Shown: one piece after another, positions 35,011 to 44,924 of the stretch
How positions within the stretch are numbered: the stretch's first letter is position 1
How the letters are laid out: every line of letters starts with the position of its first letter
Source: Acetobacter malorum
Lineage (GTDB): Bacteria > Pseudomonadota > Alphaproteobacteria > Acetobacterales > Acetobacteraceae
Direction of reading: 5' to 3'
Length of the DNA: 64,000 bases
NCBI RefSeq assembly: GCF_002153605.1
Contig: NZ_JOPG01000005.1
Coordinates: forward strand, 62,001-126,000
The notes under the pieces: model-generated
Seen by the model: only the letters and a program-made list of their open reading frames with translations
Database searches by the model: none
What the model was told of the DNA's origin: nothing
Position numbers and translations under genes: made by a program

Positions 35011-37845
35011 TCAGAACGGTTTGAGCAGGCGGTCCAGATAATCCAGTTCCTGCTGGGGACGGGTGCGGTCAGAATCCCGGCGGCGCAGTTCCTGCTCAAT
35101 CTCCCTCGCGCGCTGGCGGGCGACGTTATCGGGGATATGCGTGCCGTCATCCGGGGCCTGATCCCCGCCTTCACCCATGCGGCGGCCCAGCGGATCGCGC
35201 TTCTCTTTGCCGTTCTCCTGACCGTCGCTGTCATCTGCGTCATCAGAGGGCGAAGCACCGCCATCGCCTTCGTCCGCGCTACCCTGACCTTGCGCGCCGT
35301 CCCCCTGTCCGCCGGACTGACCACCACTATTGCCACCAAAAGCAGGGAGGAAGCTGGGGGTGGCGTTCTGGCCGTTGCCCTTCATGCTATCCTGCATCTG
35401 CTGGCGGCTTTTGCGCAGGGCTTCCAGCACTTTTTCTTCCGCAGTGGCGGCGGCAGCATCATCTCCGTCAGCCAGAGCCTTGCGGGCGTCGTGCATGCTT
35501 TTCTGTGCGTCCGAGAAAGCGGGTGGCGTTTTGCCGGTCAGTTCCTTGGATTCGTCTTTCAGTTCATCCAGCGCACGGTCCAGCGCATGCTGGGTGGCGC
35601 GTTCCGTGCGGCGGGCTGCAGCCTGCGCTTCAGCTTTGGCCGGGTCCAGCGCAGGTTGCGGTGCATCGCCTGCAGAGGCGTCCGGATGCTGAGGGGCTGC
35701 GTGCGGTGCGGGAGCATTCTGGTCAGTCCCCGGGGGCACGGGGAGGCCCAGCCGGCGGAGGAGTTCAGAGGTGGACATCGCGCCGTAATCCTCATCCCCG
35801 TCTTCGTCCGTATCCATGCCGTTCTGCTGGCGGGACTGGGCGCGGAGCGTCTCATCCAGACGGGACTGAGCGTGATCCAGCAGGGAGGTCTCTTTGCCTG
35901 TCAGGTCACGCAGGGCGGCTGCCTGTTCACGTGCTTTCTGCTGCGCCACCATCTGCTGCGCCATGGCCGCCATATCTTGCGGGGTGGCGTTGCGCATGCG
36001 CTCGGTGGCGTCTTCCATCTGTTGCAGGCGTTGCAGGGCATCGGCGGAATGGCCGTTGGCGGCATCACGCTGCAACTGCTGCATCAGGCGGGAAAACGCT
36101 TTGTCTCCGGCTTTGGAGAAACCGGGCAGATCAGGAATGGCCGTATGTTCCCGCATGGCCTGCGCGGCCAGAGCCTGCATCTTGCGGGCAATGGCGTCTT
36201 TCAGGGTTTTCAGACGGGCTTCCAGTTCCTCACGTGCCTGCGGTGATTGTTGCCCGTCTTCCCGCATGTGCTGCAACTGCTGGGCCACAGCAGCCTGAGC
36301 GGCGCGCACCTCAATGGAGGCCTGAGCGCTGGCGTCATCCCCTTTACGGCGGTCCTCAATATCCAGCGCCAGATCCCACAGCAGGTTTGTGGTGCTGGTG
36401 CGGGCCGTTTCCGTATCAACTTCCTTATCGTCCAGCATGGCAACAAGGCTGGTCAGGGTCAGGAACATGCCCGTGTGGTCATTAATCGGGCCGGGGGTCT
36501 CGCCAAGGGCGGCGAGGTCGGTTGCGGTTTCGCTCCGGCTTTCACGCCCCAGAGCAAAGCGTTTGCGCAGGTCCAGCACGGCACGGGCCACGGGGGAATG
36601 GAAGACGCGCGCGCCGAGTTTGAAGGTGGCGGGTTTGCTCTGTCCTTCATGCCCGCTGACGGCCGTAGCGACGACGCTGCCAGTCACGTCTTCGCCCGCC
36701 CAGGGATCTTCTGAAAGATCCGGCGTGATGACGCCCTTTGCGGATTTGGGATGACCGCTGAGGGGCAGGGGTACTGTGAGGGTGCGGGATGGGCCGCGTC
36801 CCGGATGGGCCAGATGCAGTTGCACAGAGAGCGAGGCCAGACCGTAGGCATGCGCAGCTTCATACGGCAGGCGGGTGCGCCAGTCTGTTTTGCCAGCGCC
36901 GGGGTTGGGGCCCCATGCGGCGGTGGGGGCTGCGTCGGGCAGAACAGTGACTGGCCAGCGGGCAAGCGTGCGGCCTCGCCCGGCCACACGCACAAGGCCA
37001 CTGTGACGCAGGGTGACCTCAATTTTCCAGCTCTGGCGGTCCAGCGTCTGGCGGGCTTCATCCTGCATGACCAACCCGCCTGCGCTGCGCAGAACAGGGT
37101 GGGAGGAGAGGCCTGTGACAATAACGGTCAGCCGCGCGCCTTCCGGCACGGAGGGAGCCGGGGCGTTGGGATTGAGGAAAACCGGCGCTTCCGGTGCGTA
37201 AGCCGGAGGGGTGATCCACGCTTCGACATGCGCCATCGGCACGTCCGGGTCATCCCGTCCGGGAATAAATGCCGCGAGAAGACGACCGGGCGCAGACGAC
37301 CCGGCCATAACCCCGGTGCTAACAAAAGCAGCCAGCAGAGCCGCCCCGATCCAGCGCCGTGCCGGGCTGGCGGGCAGCAGTCGCGGCCACCCCGCGCGCA
37401 GGGTGCCCAGAGAGGCCAGAACGCGCTGCTGATGCGCCTGCCACAACGGTTGCGGCAGGCCTTTGCGGGCACCGGCGGGCTGATCTGTCAGGGTGGCGAG
37501 CGGGCGGTGGCGCAGGCCGGAGGCGCGTTCAATCTGGCGGTCAATAGCGTCCGCTGTAGGGGCTTTCAGACGAGAGAGGTCATTATGCAGCCGCCAGCCG
37601 CACAGGCTGAGCCATCCTGCAACGGCCACAAGTCGCAGTCCGTCGGGCAGGTGTTGTGGCAGGCGTAAAAGCCCCGCCACACCATAAACGCCAAGCAGTG
37701 CCAGTGTGGGCTGGAGGGCGGGCCAGAGTTGTTCAGTATGCAGCACAAAGGCCGCGTGTTGGCGGACGGTCGCCAGCCGGGCCGCCAGAGAACCTCCGTC
37801 CGCAGTGGAGGAGGCCAGATCCTGTTTCAGATCCGCCGTCTTCAT
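35011..37845 (-). CDS. DUF4175 (TIGR02302) membrane protein
   Basis: A 944-residue protein of unknown function found across Alphaproteobacteria next to lysA and argH. Two or three helices lie at about 45-90 and 165-190. They are followed by a periplasmic-looking domain rich in beta strands (AWITPPAYAPEAPVFL, VPEGARLTVIVTG), a long helical and coiled-coil region (about 490-830) full of Gln, Ala, Arg and Met, and a Gly/Asp/Gln-rich acidic tail. The end, LDYLDRLLKPF, is conserved in the family. It overlaps lysA by four bases. A role in the cell envelope is likely but unproven. Confidence 0.85.
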   Translation of the reverse strand: MKTADLKQDLASSTADGGSLAARLATVRQHAAFVLHTEQLWPALQPTLALLGVYGVAGLLRLPQHLPDGLRLVAVAGWLSLCGWRLHNDLSRLKAPTADAIDRQIERASGLRHRPLATLTDQPAGARKGLPQPLWQAHQQRVLASLGTLRAGWPRLLPASPARRWIGAALLAAFVSTGVMAGSSAPGRLLAAFIPGRDDPDVPMAHVEAWITPPAYAPEAPVFLNPNAPAPSVPEGARLTVIVTGLSSHPVLRSAGGLVMQDEARQTLDRQSWKIEVTLRHSGLVRVAGRGRTLARWPVTVLPDAAPTAAWGPNPGAGKTDWRTRLPYEAAHAYGLASLSVQLHLAHPGRGPSRTLTVPLPLSGHPKSAKGVITPDLSEDPWAGEDVTGSVVATAVSGHEGQSKPATFKLGARVFHSPVARAVLDLRKRFALGRESRSETATDLAALGETPGPINDHTGMFLTLTSLVAMLDDKEVDTETARTSTTNLLWDLALDIEDRRKGDDASAQASIEVRAAQAAVAQQLQHMREDGQQSPQAREELEARLKTLKDAIARKMQALAAQAMREHTAIPDLPGFSKAGDKAFSRLMQQLQRDAANGHSADALQRLQQMEDATERMRNATPQDMAAMAQQMVAQQKAREQAAALRDLTGKETSLLDHAQSRLDETLRAQSRQQNGMDTDEDGDEDYGAMSTSELLRRLGLPVPPGTDQNAPAPHAAPQHPDASAGDAPQPALDPAKAEAQAAARRTERATQHALDRALDELKDESKELTGKTPPAFSDAQKSMHDARKALADGDDAAAATAEEKVLEALRKSRQQMQDSMKGNGQNATPSFLPAFGGNSGGQSGGQGDGAQGQGSADEGDGGASPSDDADDSDGQENGKEKRDPLGRRMGEGGDQAPDDGTHIPDNVARQRAREIEQELRRRDSDRTRPQQELDYLDRLLKPF

Positions 37846-39185
37846 GCGGTTCCGGCAAGGTGGGAGGGCACGCTTTCACCCTGCCACAGGGCTTCAAGCG
37901 GCTGGCGGGGGCGAATGACGTGCCACGAGCCTTTGTCCACCAGCACTTCTGCCGCCAGAGGGCGGCTGTTGTAGGTGGAGCTCATCACAGCGCCGTAGGC
38001 CCCGGTGTCCAGAATAGCCACGCGTGCGCCGCGCTGCATGGGGGGAAGGGCGCGGTCCCGGGCGAAGGTATCGCCACTTTCACACACCGGGCCGACCACA
38101 TGGGCCGGCCCTGCGGGCAGGGTAGCATCATGCGGGCTGAGGGGAACAATGCCATGCCATGCATCATACATGCTGGGGCGCAGCAGGTCATTCATGGCAG
38201 CATCCAGCACAAGAAACGGGGCTTCATCACCTCGCGCCTTGTTCAGAATAACGGTGCTGAGCAGCAGGCCGGAGGGGCCAACGGGCCAGCGGCCCGGCTC
38301 AATGGCCAGACGCACGCCCAGCCCGCCGAGTTCCGCCTTGATAGCCCCGGCCAGTGCTTCCGGCTGGCCTTCCGGCTCGTTGCGATAGGAAATACCAAGG
38401 CCGCCGCCGCAATCGACGACTTCAACCGTCTGGCCCGCCGCCCGCACCGTCTGCACCAGTTCGGCAATGCGGGCATAGGCAGCGCGATAGGGCGCGACAG
38501 AGGTGATCTGGCTGCCAATATGCGTGGAAAACCCGACGGCACGGATCCCCGGCAGGGTGGCGGCGCGGGCGTAAAGGGCTCCGGCGTCATCATACGGGAT
38601 GCCGAACTTATTGGCCGCTAGCCCTGTGGTGATTTTGGCGTGGGTTTTGGCATCCACATCCGGGTTCACGCGCAGGGTGATGGTCGCGTCTTTGCCCAGC
38701 TTGCTGGCAATGCCGGCAATAATGTCCAGCTCTTCCGCACTTTCCACATTGATCTGCCCGATACCCAGACCGATGGCATGCTCCAGTTCGGCATCACTTT
38801 TACCAACCCCGGAAAACACGATGTGGCTGGCCGGGATGCCGGCTTTGAGCGCACGGGCCAGTTCGCCACCACTGACGATATCTGCGCCAAAGCCCTCTTC
38901 CCGCAGCAGGGAGAGGACGGCCAGATGATCGTTGGCTTTGACGGCGTAATGGATGGAGGCGTTCAGCCCGGCATCCTGCATGGCCTGCCGCATACGGTGC
39001 ATGCGCGCACGCAGGGTGTCGCCGCTCAATACCCAGCAGGGGGTGCCGACTTTATCCGCAATGGCGTTAAGCGCCACGCCATCCAGCATCAGGCCGCAGA
39101 GCGGGTCCATGTCCAGATACGGACGGCTGGCCAGCAGCTCCGCAACGGTTGGGTCCGGGTCATGAAACGTCACATCATCGGCCAT
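37842..39185 (-). CDS. lysA: diaminopimelate decarboxylase
   Basis: A 447-residue PLP enzyme of the alanine-racemase fold that makes lysine from meso-diaminopimelate. The PLP lysine is in IHYAVKANDH. Other marks are ADIVSGGELARALKAG, TLRVNPDVDAKTHAKI, GGGLGISY, EPGRWPVGPSG and the C-terminal active-site Cys in VGPVCESGDTFARD. It lies in the conserved order argH-lptM-lysA-DUF4175. Wall synthesis uses the same substrate, so this step balances lysine against peptidoglycan. Confidence 0.95.
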   Translation of the reverse strand: MADDVTFHDPDPTVAELLASRPYLDMDPLCGLMLDGVALNAIADKVGTPCWVLSGDTLRARMHRMRQAMQDAGLNASIHYAVKANDHLAVLSLLREEGFGADIVSGGELARALKAGIPASHIVFSGVGKSDAELEHAIGLGIGQINVESAEELDIIAGIASKLGKDATITLRVNPDVDAKTHAKITTGLAANKFGIPYDDAGALYARAATLPGIRAVGFSTHIGSQITSVAPYRAAYARIAELVQTVRAAGQTVEVVDCGGGLGISYRNEPEGQPEALAGAIKAELGGLGVRLAIEPGRWPVGPSGLLLSTVILNKARGDEAPFLVLDAAMNDLLRPSMYDAWHGIVPLSPHDATLPAGPAHVVGPVCESGDTFARDRALPPMQRGARVAILDTGAYGAVMSSTYNSRPLAAEVLVDKGSWHVIRPRQPLEALWQGESVPSHLAGTA

Positions 39186-39319
39186 GGGGCGCGTAAGCCT
39201 TGAAAATAAAATGCTCCGGCACCCATGGGGCAGGGCGGCGTCTGCCGGACCCGGAGCGTGTTTGTTCTGTTATACCGCCAGCCTGACAGATTGCCAGTCA
39301 TCATGCCAGTGGCGCAGGC

Positions 39320-39463
39320 TTAGTCTGCCGGCGGATAGCTCTGCGGATAAGTGATTTTATCCTGCGGCCCCGGCGCGTGGGGGGAGCCTTTCTTGCCGCA
39401 GCCGCTCAGCGGCAGGGCCAGCACGACCAGCGCCAGAAAACTGACAATCAGACGGATCTTCAT
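39320..39463 (-). CDS. lptM: LptM-like small outer-membrane lipoprotein
   Basis: A 47-residue lipoprotein: hydrophobic signal, lipobox LSGC with the lipidated Cys22, then GKKGSP and a Pro-rich tail. The CGxKG pattern after the lipid Cys is that of YifL/LptM, which helps LptD assemble correctly in E. coli. Its ATG is two bases after the argH stop, and lysA follows, the usual place for this gene in Alphaproteobacteria. Too short for routine ORF cut-offs. Confidence 0.85.
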   Translation of the reverse strand: MKIRLIVSFLALVVLALPLSGCGKKGSPHAPGPQDKITYPQSYPPAD

Positions 39464-39465
39464 GC

Positions 39466-40923
39466 TCAGGCCCCTTTGTTCTCTGCTGCGGGTTCAGCGT
39501 CCAGCGCAGCCAGCCATTTGCGGGCTTCACGCTGCACATTGCTGCCTGCGGTGCCGCCCTCACTGGTGCGGGAGGCGATGGAGGCCTCAACCGTCAGCAC
39601 GGAATAGATATCGTCCGTAATGCCGGGTTCTTCCACCTGCATTTCTGCCAGAGACAGATCCGCCAGATCCACGCCTTTTTCTTCAGCCTTGGCAACCAGC
39701 CGCCCCGTGACATGATGCGCGGTGCGGAACGGCACCTTCAGCACCCGCACCAGCCAGTCGGCAATGTCGGTGGCAGTAGAGAAGCCGGAGCCAGCCAGCG
39801 CCCGCATCTGGGCCGTGTTGGCCGTCATGTCCCGCACCATGCCGTCACAGGCGGCGAGGGAGAGAGCGGCTGCATCCGTTGCGGCAAAAACCGGCTCTTT
39901 ATCTTCCTGCATATCCTTGGCGTAAGCCAGCGGCAGGCCTTTCATGACTGTCAGCAGGCTGACAAGGCTGCCGGTAATGCGGCCCGTTTTCGCACGGACC
40001 AGCTCAGCAGCATCCGGGTTGCGTTTCTGCGGCATGATGGAGGAGCCGGTGGTGAACGCATCGGACAGCCGGATGAAGGAGAACGGTGAGGAACACCAGA
40101 TGACAATCTCTTCCGCCAGACGGGAGAGATGCATGGCCATGATGGACAGGGCCGAGAGATATTCCAGCGCAAAATCCCGGTCCGAGACGGAATCGAGCGA
40201 GTTGGCGGTCGGGCGGTCAAAGCCCAGCGTGCGGGCGGTCATCTTCCGGTCAATGGGGAAGGACGTGCCAGCCAGCGCTGCGGAGCCGAGCGGGCATTCG
40301 TTCAGGCGTTTACGGGTGTCTGCCAGGCGGCCACGGTCCCGCGCCAGCATTTCCACATAGGCCATCAGATGGTGGCCGAAGGTCACGGGCTGTGCGGTTT
40401 GCAGGTGTGTAAAACCGGGCATGGGGTCTGACGCATGCTCTTCCGCACGGCGGGCGAGGGCGCGCATCAGGGAGGCCACCTGCTGGTCCAGTCCGTCCAG
40501 CGCGTCACGCGTCCACAGGCGGAAGTCTGTCGCCACCTGATCATTGCGGGAGCGGGCGGTGTGCAGGCGTTTGCCCGGCTCGCCAATCCGTTCGGACAGG
40601 CGGGCTTCGATATTCATGTGAATATCTTCCAGCGCTTCCGAAAATTCAAAGCGACCGGCTTCAATATCCCTGCCGATGGCCGTCAGGCCGTCGCGGATGG
40701 CGGCTTCATCCTCGGCAGAGATAATGCCGGTATGGGCCAGCATGGCCGCATGGGCCAGAGACCCTGCAATATCCTGCTTCCACATGGCTTTATCAAACCC
40801 GATCGAGGCGTTGATGGCCTGCATGATCTGGGAAGGGCCACCGGCAAACCGGCCGCCCCACTGCATGTTGGCGTCTGCTTTGGCCCCGGAGGCCGTGGTG
40901 GTGTCCGTGCTGCTCAGAGACAT
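39466..40923 (-). CDS. argH: argininosuccinate lyase
   Basis: A 485-residue enzyme of the fumarase/aspartase superfamily that splits argininosuccinate to arginine and fumarate. [25 protein letters not shown], the [17 protein letters not shown] motif and the superfamily signature [16 protein letters not shown] are all present. I use the ATG at 40923 with a GGGG seven bases upstream; a TTG twelve bases earlier is less likely. It heads the argH-lptM-lysA-DUF4175 run. Confidence 0.96.
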   Translation of the reverse strand: MSLSSTDTTTASGAKADANMQWGGRFAGGPSQIMQAINASIGFDKAMWKQDIAGSLAHAAMLAHTGIISAEDEAAIRDGLTAIGRDIEAGRFEFSEALEDIHMNIEARLSERIGEPGKRLHTARSRNDQVATDFRLWTRDALDGLDQQVASLMRALARRAEEHASDPMPGFTHLQTAQPVTFGHHLMAYVEMLARDRGRLADTRKRLNECPLGSAALAGTSFPIDRKMTARTLGFDRPTANSLDSVSDRDFALEYLSALSIMAMHLSRLAEEIVIWCSSPFSFIRLSDAFTTGSSIMPQKRNPDAAELVRAKTGRITGSLVSLLTVMKGLPLAYAKDMQEDKEPVFAATDAAALSLAACDGMVRDMTANTAQMRALAGSGFSTATDIADWLVRVLKVPFRTAHHVTGRLVAKAEEKGVDLADLSLAEMQVEEPGITDDIYSVLTVEASIASRTSEGGTAGSNVQREARKWLAALDAEPAAENKGA

Positions 40924-41179
40924 GTCATGCCCCAACCCGTATCCTTAAAAGTGTCTGTGTGCTGCCTCCGGCGGGTGTGGTGCCCCGTGGGTGCAGCGTG
41001 CAAAGCGTGCACCCTACTGATGCGCGCGCCGTGGCGCAAACCATGACGATACGCCATGATGCCGTTATCACCTGTTGTGAGGGCGGGGCTGCCCTGCTAC
41101 GCGGCATGGGTTTTCGTAACGCGGGATCATCCCTATCTTGCGCAGGCAAGAGGAACAGGATTCCAAGGAGTTCATGACT

Positions 41180-41497
41180 ATGAGTGCAACGAACAAACTT
41201 ACGACCTACGCTGTGATTGATCCCGGCCCGAATGTGCTGCTGGAAGTCACGAAGTCTGCAAGCCCGATTGAAGCCGTAAAGAAAATCGAAGAGAAAATGC
41301 GCGGCTCTGAGTATGTGGCAACCCGTTCCTATGATCTGGGCGGCGAAGAATCGCTGGACGGGTCCGACCCGGTCTATCTGGTCTATGACCTGACGGACGC
41401 GGAACTGGATGATGAAGGCCTGACGGGTGAAGATGCCGGTCTGGTACGCGCTCAGGCTGATGAAGCTGGCGTGGTTGTCTCTTCCGCCAAAGGCTGA
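41180..41497 (+). CDS. small acidic protein of unknown function
   Basis: A 105-residue soluble protein, strongly acidic in its C-terminal half. No signal or membrane segment is seen. The N-terminal part (TTYAVIDPGPNVLLEVTKSAS, then a charged helix) looks like a compact alpha/beta fold. AAGGAG is nine bases before the ATG at 41180 and only three before the one at 41174, so the former is the likely start. The strong ribosome site, biased codons and own terminator suggest good expression. The 256 bases upstream hold no gene apart from an inverted repeat GGGTGCA / TGCACCC near 40987-41012. Confidence 0.75.
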   Translation: MSATNKLTTYAVIDPGPNVLLEVTKSASPIEAVKKIEEKMRGSEYVATRSYDLGGEESLDGSDPVYLVYDLTDAELDDEGLTGEDAGLVRAQADEAGVVVSSAKG

Positions 41498-41538
41498 GGC
41501 ATGAGGGCTTCTGGCAAAACGCCGGAGAGCTGAGCAGG

Positions 41539-41571
41539 AGGCCGCCCGGTTTAGCCCGTGGTGGCCTTTTT
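41539..41571 (+). terminator. terminator after the small acidic protein gene
   Basis: AGGCCGCC and GGTGGCCT form an eight-base stem with one G-T pair, followed by five T. The next gene's ribosome site follows at once. Confidence 0.65.
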
Positions 41572-41591
41572 GTTTGATGGAAGGACGCAGG

Positions 41592-42449
41592 ATGACAGGC
41601 AGTAACGCAAAAACAGCTTCAAGTTTTGCCGTCTATGGCACCGATCAGGGCGGCCCGTTTGTGCTGGTGAGCGACCATGCCGGTCGCGCCGTGCCGCCCG
41701 CCCTCGGCGATCTGGGCGTGAGTGCGGAAGAACGCGCGCGCCATATCGGCTGGGATATCGGGATTGATGGCGTGGGCCGTCAGTTGGCCGCTTTGCTGCC
41801 TGCCGTGCTGATTGAGCAGGTTTATTCCCGGCTGGTGATTGATTGTAACCGCGCACCCGGCCACCCGACCTCCATTGTCACCCTGAGCGACGGCACGCCC
41901 GTTCCTGCCAATGAGGGGCTGACGCCAGAGCAGATTGCCGCCCGGCATGAGGCCATTCTGCATCCCTACCACTCTCGTATTACGCAGGAACTCGATGCCC
42001 GCCTGAAAGCAGGTCGCCCGACGGCTGTTGTGGCGCTGCATAGCTTCACGCCGGAAATGCGGGGTTTCAAACGCCCCTGGCATGCCGGGATTTTGCATAA
42101 TCATGATTCGCGTCTGGCTCACATTATGCTTGACCTGCTGCGGCAGGATGGGCTGACGGTGGGGGACAACGAGCCTTATGCGCTGACCGATACGTCCGAC
42201 TACACCATTCCGCTGCATGGCGAAAAGCGGCAGCTGCCGCATCTGGAAATTGAAATCCGGCAGGATCTGATTGCCGATGAAGCTGGCCAGAAAGACTGGG
42301 CCGAGCGTCTGGCGCGCCTGCTGCCGGAAGCGTGGGCGCAGTTCTGCAAAACCTATGGGCCTGGCCAGACGGCAGAGACACTTAACGTGCAGGATAATCA
42401 GCAAGCGCCCCCGGCGTCCGTGAAGCAGGCAGGTCAGGCCAGCCGATAA
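41592..42449 (+). CDS. N-formylglutamate amidohydrolase family protein
   Basis: A 285-residue zinc hydrolase related to HutG of histidine degradation. The metal site is suggested by LVSDHAGRAVP, with VDCNRAPGHPTSIV, VVALHSFTPEM and ILHNHDSRLAHIML further on. No other hut genes are nearby, so its true substrate may be another N-acyl amino acid or peptide. GGAAGGA is six bases before the ATG at 41592. The Gln/Ala-rich tail is extra. Confidence 0.85.
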   Translation: MTGSNAKTASSFAVYGTDQGGPFVLVSDHAGRAVPPALGDLGVSAEERARHIGWDIGIDGVGRQLAALLPAVLIEQVYSRLVIDCNRAPGHPTSIVTLSDGTPVPANEGLTPEQIAARHEAILHPYHSRITQELDARLKAGRPTAVVALHSFTPEMRGFKRPWHAGILHNHDSRLAHIMLDLLRQDGLTVGDNEPYALTDTSDYTIPLHGEKRQLPHLEIEIRQDLIADEAGQKDWAERLARLLPEAWAQFCKTYGPGQTAETLNVQDNQQAPPASVKQAGQASR

Positions 42450-42596
42450 CCTGCCAGAGAGGCGTGCGGCCTTTGCCTCCGCGCCTGTTGCCCTTAGTGT
42501 TTGATTGAGCCACCTCTTGAAACAGGAGCGTCCTTTCGCCCTGTGTGCGGAGGGGGAGTGCCTCCGTCTTTCCCGCCTGAAACACCCGAGAACAGC

Positions 42597-43472
42597 ATGA
42601 CTAAAAATCCCGATTCCGCTTCTGCTAACCCTCAGATCATCACAGGCAAGGCGCGTCTGGCCGGGGTGCTGGGCTGGCCGGTTTCACACTCTCGTTCTCC
42701 CGCGCTGCATAATTACTGGCTGCGACGCTACGGGATTGATGGCGCGTATGTGCCGCTGCCCGTAAAGCCGGAACAGTTTGAGGCTGCCGTGCGGGGTTTG
42801 CAGGCTGCCGGGTTCCGGGGGGCGAATGTTACCATTCCGCATAAGGAAGCCGCGTGTGCGCTGGCGGATGAACTGGACCCGTCCGCCCAGCGGGCCGGGG
42901 CGGTCAATACGCTGGTGTTTGAAGAGGATGGCCGGATTCGAGGTCTTTCGACCGATGGCGGAGGGTTTGTGGCCAGCATGGATGCCAGTGGCATCAGCCT
43001 CCCGGCATCAGGCCGGGCGTTGCTGCTGGGGGCCGGGGGCGCTGCGCGGTCGGTCGCGGCGGCTTTGCAGGACCGGGGACTGCATGTGTCTGTCACCAAC
43101 CGCACGCAGGCACGGGCTGACAGCCTCGCCGCAGTTTTGCCGGGGCTGGATGTTGTGCCGTGGGAGACGTGGGAAGCGGATCTTGGTGGGTTTGACCTGC
43201 TGGTAAACACAACTTCACTGGGCATGGAAGGCGGACCGGACCCGATGTTCCGTCCGTCTCTGAAAGCTGCGTCTCATAAGCTGGTTGTGGCGGACATTGT
43301 TTACGTGCCGCGCCTGACCCCGCTGCTGGCCGAGGCAGAACGGCACGGTCTGAAAACGCTGGGGGGACTGGGCATGCTGCTGCATCAGGCGCGCCTCGGC
43401 TTCCGTGAATGGTTTGGGCAGGACCCGGTGGTGGATGCGGAAACAGAAGCGACGGTGATGGCCAGCTTTTAA
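42597..43472 (+). CDS. aroE: shikimate dehydrogenase
   Basis: A 291-residue NADPH-dependent enzyme that reduces 3-dehydroshikimate to shikimate. The substrate site includes GWPVSHSRSPALHNYWL and the catalytic Lys in ANVTIPHKEAA. The cofactor loop is LLLGAGGAARSVAAAL with TNRTQAR after it. It heads the aroE-coaE-dnaQ run typical of Alphaproteobacteria. A short GC-rich hairpin (CGGAGG / CCTCCG) followed by TCTTT lies at 42548-42571, just upstream of its start. Confidence 0.95.
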   Translation: MTKNPDSASANPQIITGKARLAGVLGWPVSHSRSPALHNYWLRRYGIDGAYVPLPVKPEQFEAAVRGLQAAGFRGANVTIPHKEAACALADELDPSAQRAGAVNTLVFEEDGRIRGLSTDGGGFVASMDASGISLPASGRALLLGAGGAARSVAAALQDRGLHVSVTNRTQARADSLAAVLPGLDVVPWETWEADLGGFDLLVNTTSLGMEGGPDPMFRPSLKAASHKLVVADIVYVPRLTPLLAEAERHGLKTLGGLGMLLHQARLGFREWFGQDPVVDAETEATVMASF

Positions 43473-43518
43473 CAGGCGGCAGGGGCAGGGTCTTGGGCGC
43501 AAGGAGCAAACACGCGGC

Positions 43519-44106
43519 ATGAAAGTGGTGGGGCTGACAGGCGGGATGGGCATGGGCAAAAGCACCGTGGCCGCGATGTTTCGGCAGGCAGGGGTTCCGG
43601 TGTTTGATGCCGATGCCACCGTGCGCCAGCTTCAGGCTGACCATGGGCCAGCCCTTGGGCCAATAGCGGCCCTTGTGCCTCAGGCTGTGGTGGAGGGGCA
43701 TCTGGACAGAGCCGTTCTCCGGCGCGCCGTGGCGGAAACGCCCGGTCTGTTACGGCAGCTTGAGAAAATTATTCACCCGATGGTGCAGGCGGCCCGGCAG
43801 ACGTTTCTTACGCGCAACCGACGGCAGGGCGCGCGCTGTGTGCTGCTGGATATCCCGCTGTTGTTTGAAACGGGCGGACAGCGCGTGTGTGACCATGTTC
43901 TGGTGGTTTCCGCGCCCCCACGTTTGCAGGCCGAGCGCGTGGCACGGCGGCGCGGTTTACCAAAAGCAGAGGCCCGGCGGCTAATGGCACGCCAAATGCC
44001 AGATGCCAGAAAGAGACGGCTGGCGGATACGGTGATAGACACCGGGGTCTCTCTGGGCGCAACGCAGCGGCAGGTTCGCTCTCTGATTAAGGCACTGAAG
44101 GCATGA
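43519..44106 (+). CDS. coaE: dephospho-CoA kinase
   Basis: A 195-residue P-loop kinase doing the last step of coenzyme A synthesis. The Walker A is GLTGGMGMGKST at 5-16; DADATVRQL, the VLLDIPLLFE motif and the late DTVIDTG block are all typical. It overlaps dnaQ by four bases (ATGA). Confidence 0.95.
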   Translation: MKVVGLTGGMGMGKSTVAAMFRQAGVPVFDADATVRQLQADHGPALGPIAALVPQAVVEGHLDRAVLRRAVAETPGLLRQLEKIIHPMVQAARQTFLTRNRRQGARCVLLDIPLLFETGGQRVCDHVLVVSAPPRLQAERVARRRGLPKAEARRLMARQMPDARKRRLADTVIDTGVSLGATQRQVRSLIKALKA

Positions 44107-44780
44107 AACGCTCCATTCTGTTCGATACGGAAACCACAGGGCTGGACCCGGCCACCGGGGACCGGGTGATTGAAATTGCCGCCCTTGAACTGGTGAGTGA
44201 CCTGCCCACAGGCCGCAGCTTCCGCGTGCTGATTGACCCGGAGCGGGACGTGCCGGAAGAGGCCTCCCGCGTGCATGGGTTTACGGCGGCGGACCTTGAG
44301 GGGAAGCCGAAATTTGCCGAGGTTGTGGACGAATTTCTCAGTTTTATTGGTGATGACCAGCTGATTGCCCACAACGCCCGCTTTGACTTTGGCTTTCTGA
44401 ATGCGGAACTAAAGCGGGCCGGACGCAAGCCACTGGATATGAGCCGGATGGTGGATACGCTGGACATGGCGCGTGAGCGCTTCCCCGGCATGCCCAACAG
44501 TCTGGATGCGCTGTGCCGCCGCTTTGGCATCGATCTGTCTGCCCGAACCACCCATAACGCGCTGCTGGACTGCAAACTGCTGGCCGATGTGTATGTGGAG
44601 CTGATGGGGGGCCGCCAGCACGGTCTGGGGCTGGTGGCGGATGGCAGCCACGGTCCCGCCGTGATGTATGAAGGGCCGGTGAACCGCAGGGTTGTGCGGG
44701 TTGTGCCCACACCGGAAGAACTGGCGGCGCACCGCGCTTTTGTGGAAGAACTCAAGGAACCTGTGTGGACTGCTGAATAG
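44103..44780 (+). CDS. dnaQ: DNA polymerase III epsilon subunit (proofreading exonuclease)
   Basis: A 225-residue 3'-5' exonuclease of the DEDDh type. Exo I is LFDTETTGLDP, Exo II is LIAHNARFDFGFLNAEL, and Exo III is the TTHNALLDCKLLADVY stretch with His and Asp. The C-terminal 45 residues would contact the alpha subunit. It is coupled to coaE. In many relatives secB follows here; in this window secB is 26 kb upstream. Confidence 0.95.
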   Translation: MKRSILFDTETTGLDPATGDRVIEIAALELVSDLPTGRSFRVLIDPERDVPEEASRVHGFTAADLEGKPKFAEVVDEFLSFIGDDQLIAHNARFDFGFLNAELKRAGRKPLDMSRMVDTLDMARERFPGMPNSLDALCRRFGIDLSARTTHNALLDCKLLADVYVELMGGRQHGLGLVADGSHGPAVMYEGPVNRRVVRVVPTPEELAAHRAFVEELKEPVWTAE

Positions 44781-44924
44781 AGGCAGGATATCTTTTTAAA
44801 AAGGTTACTGTCTTTATGGTCTTGCCGTGTTTCTTCTTTCCGTAAAACATGGCAATACGAAAAGGCGCTGCATCTGGATCCCCCGGACTTTGGCGGCCGC
44901 CATCCTGAAGCAAGGAGCCTGTTG

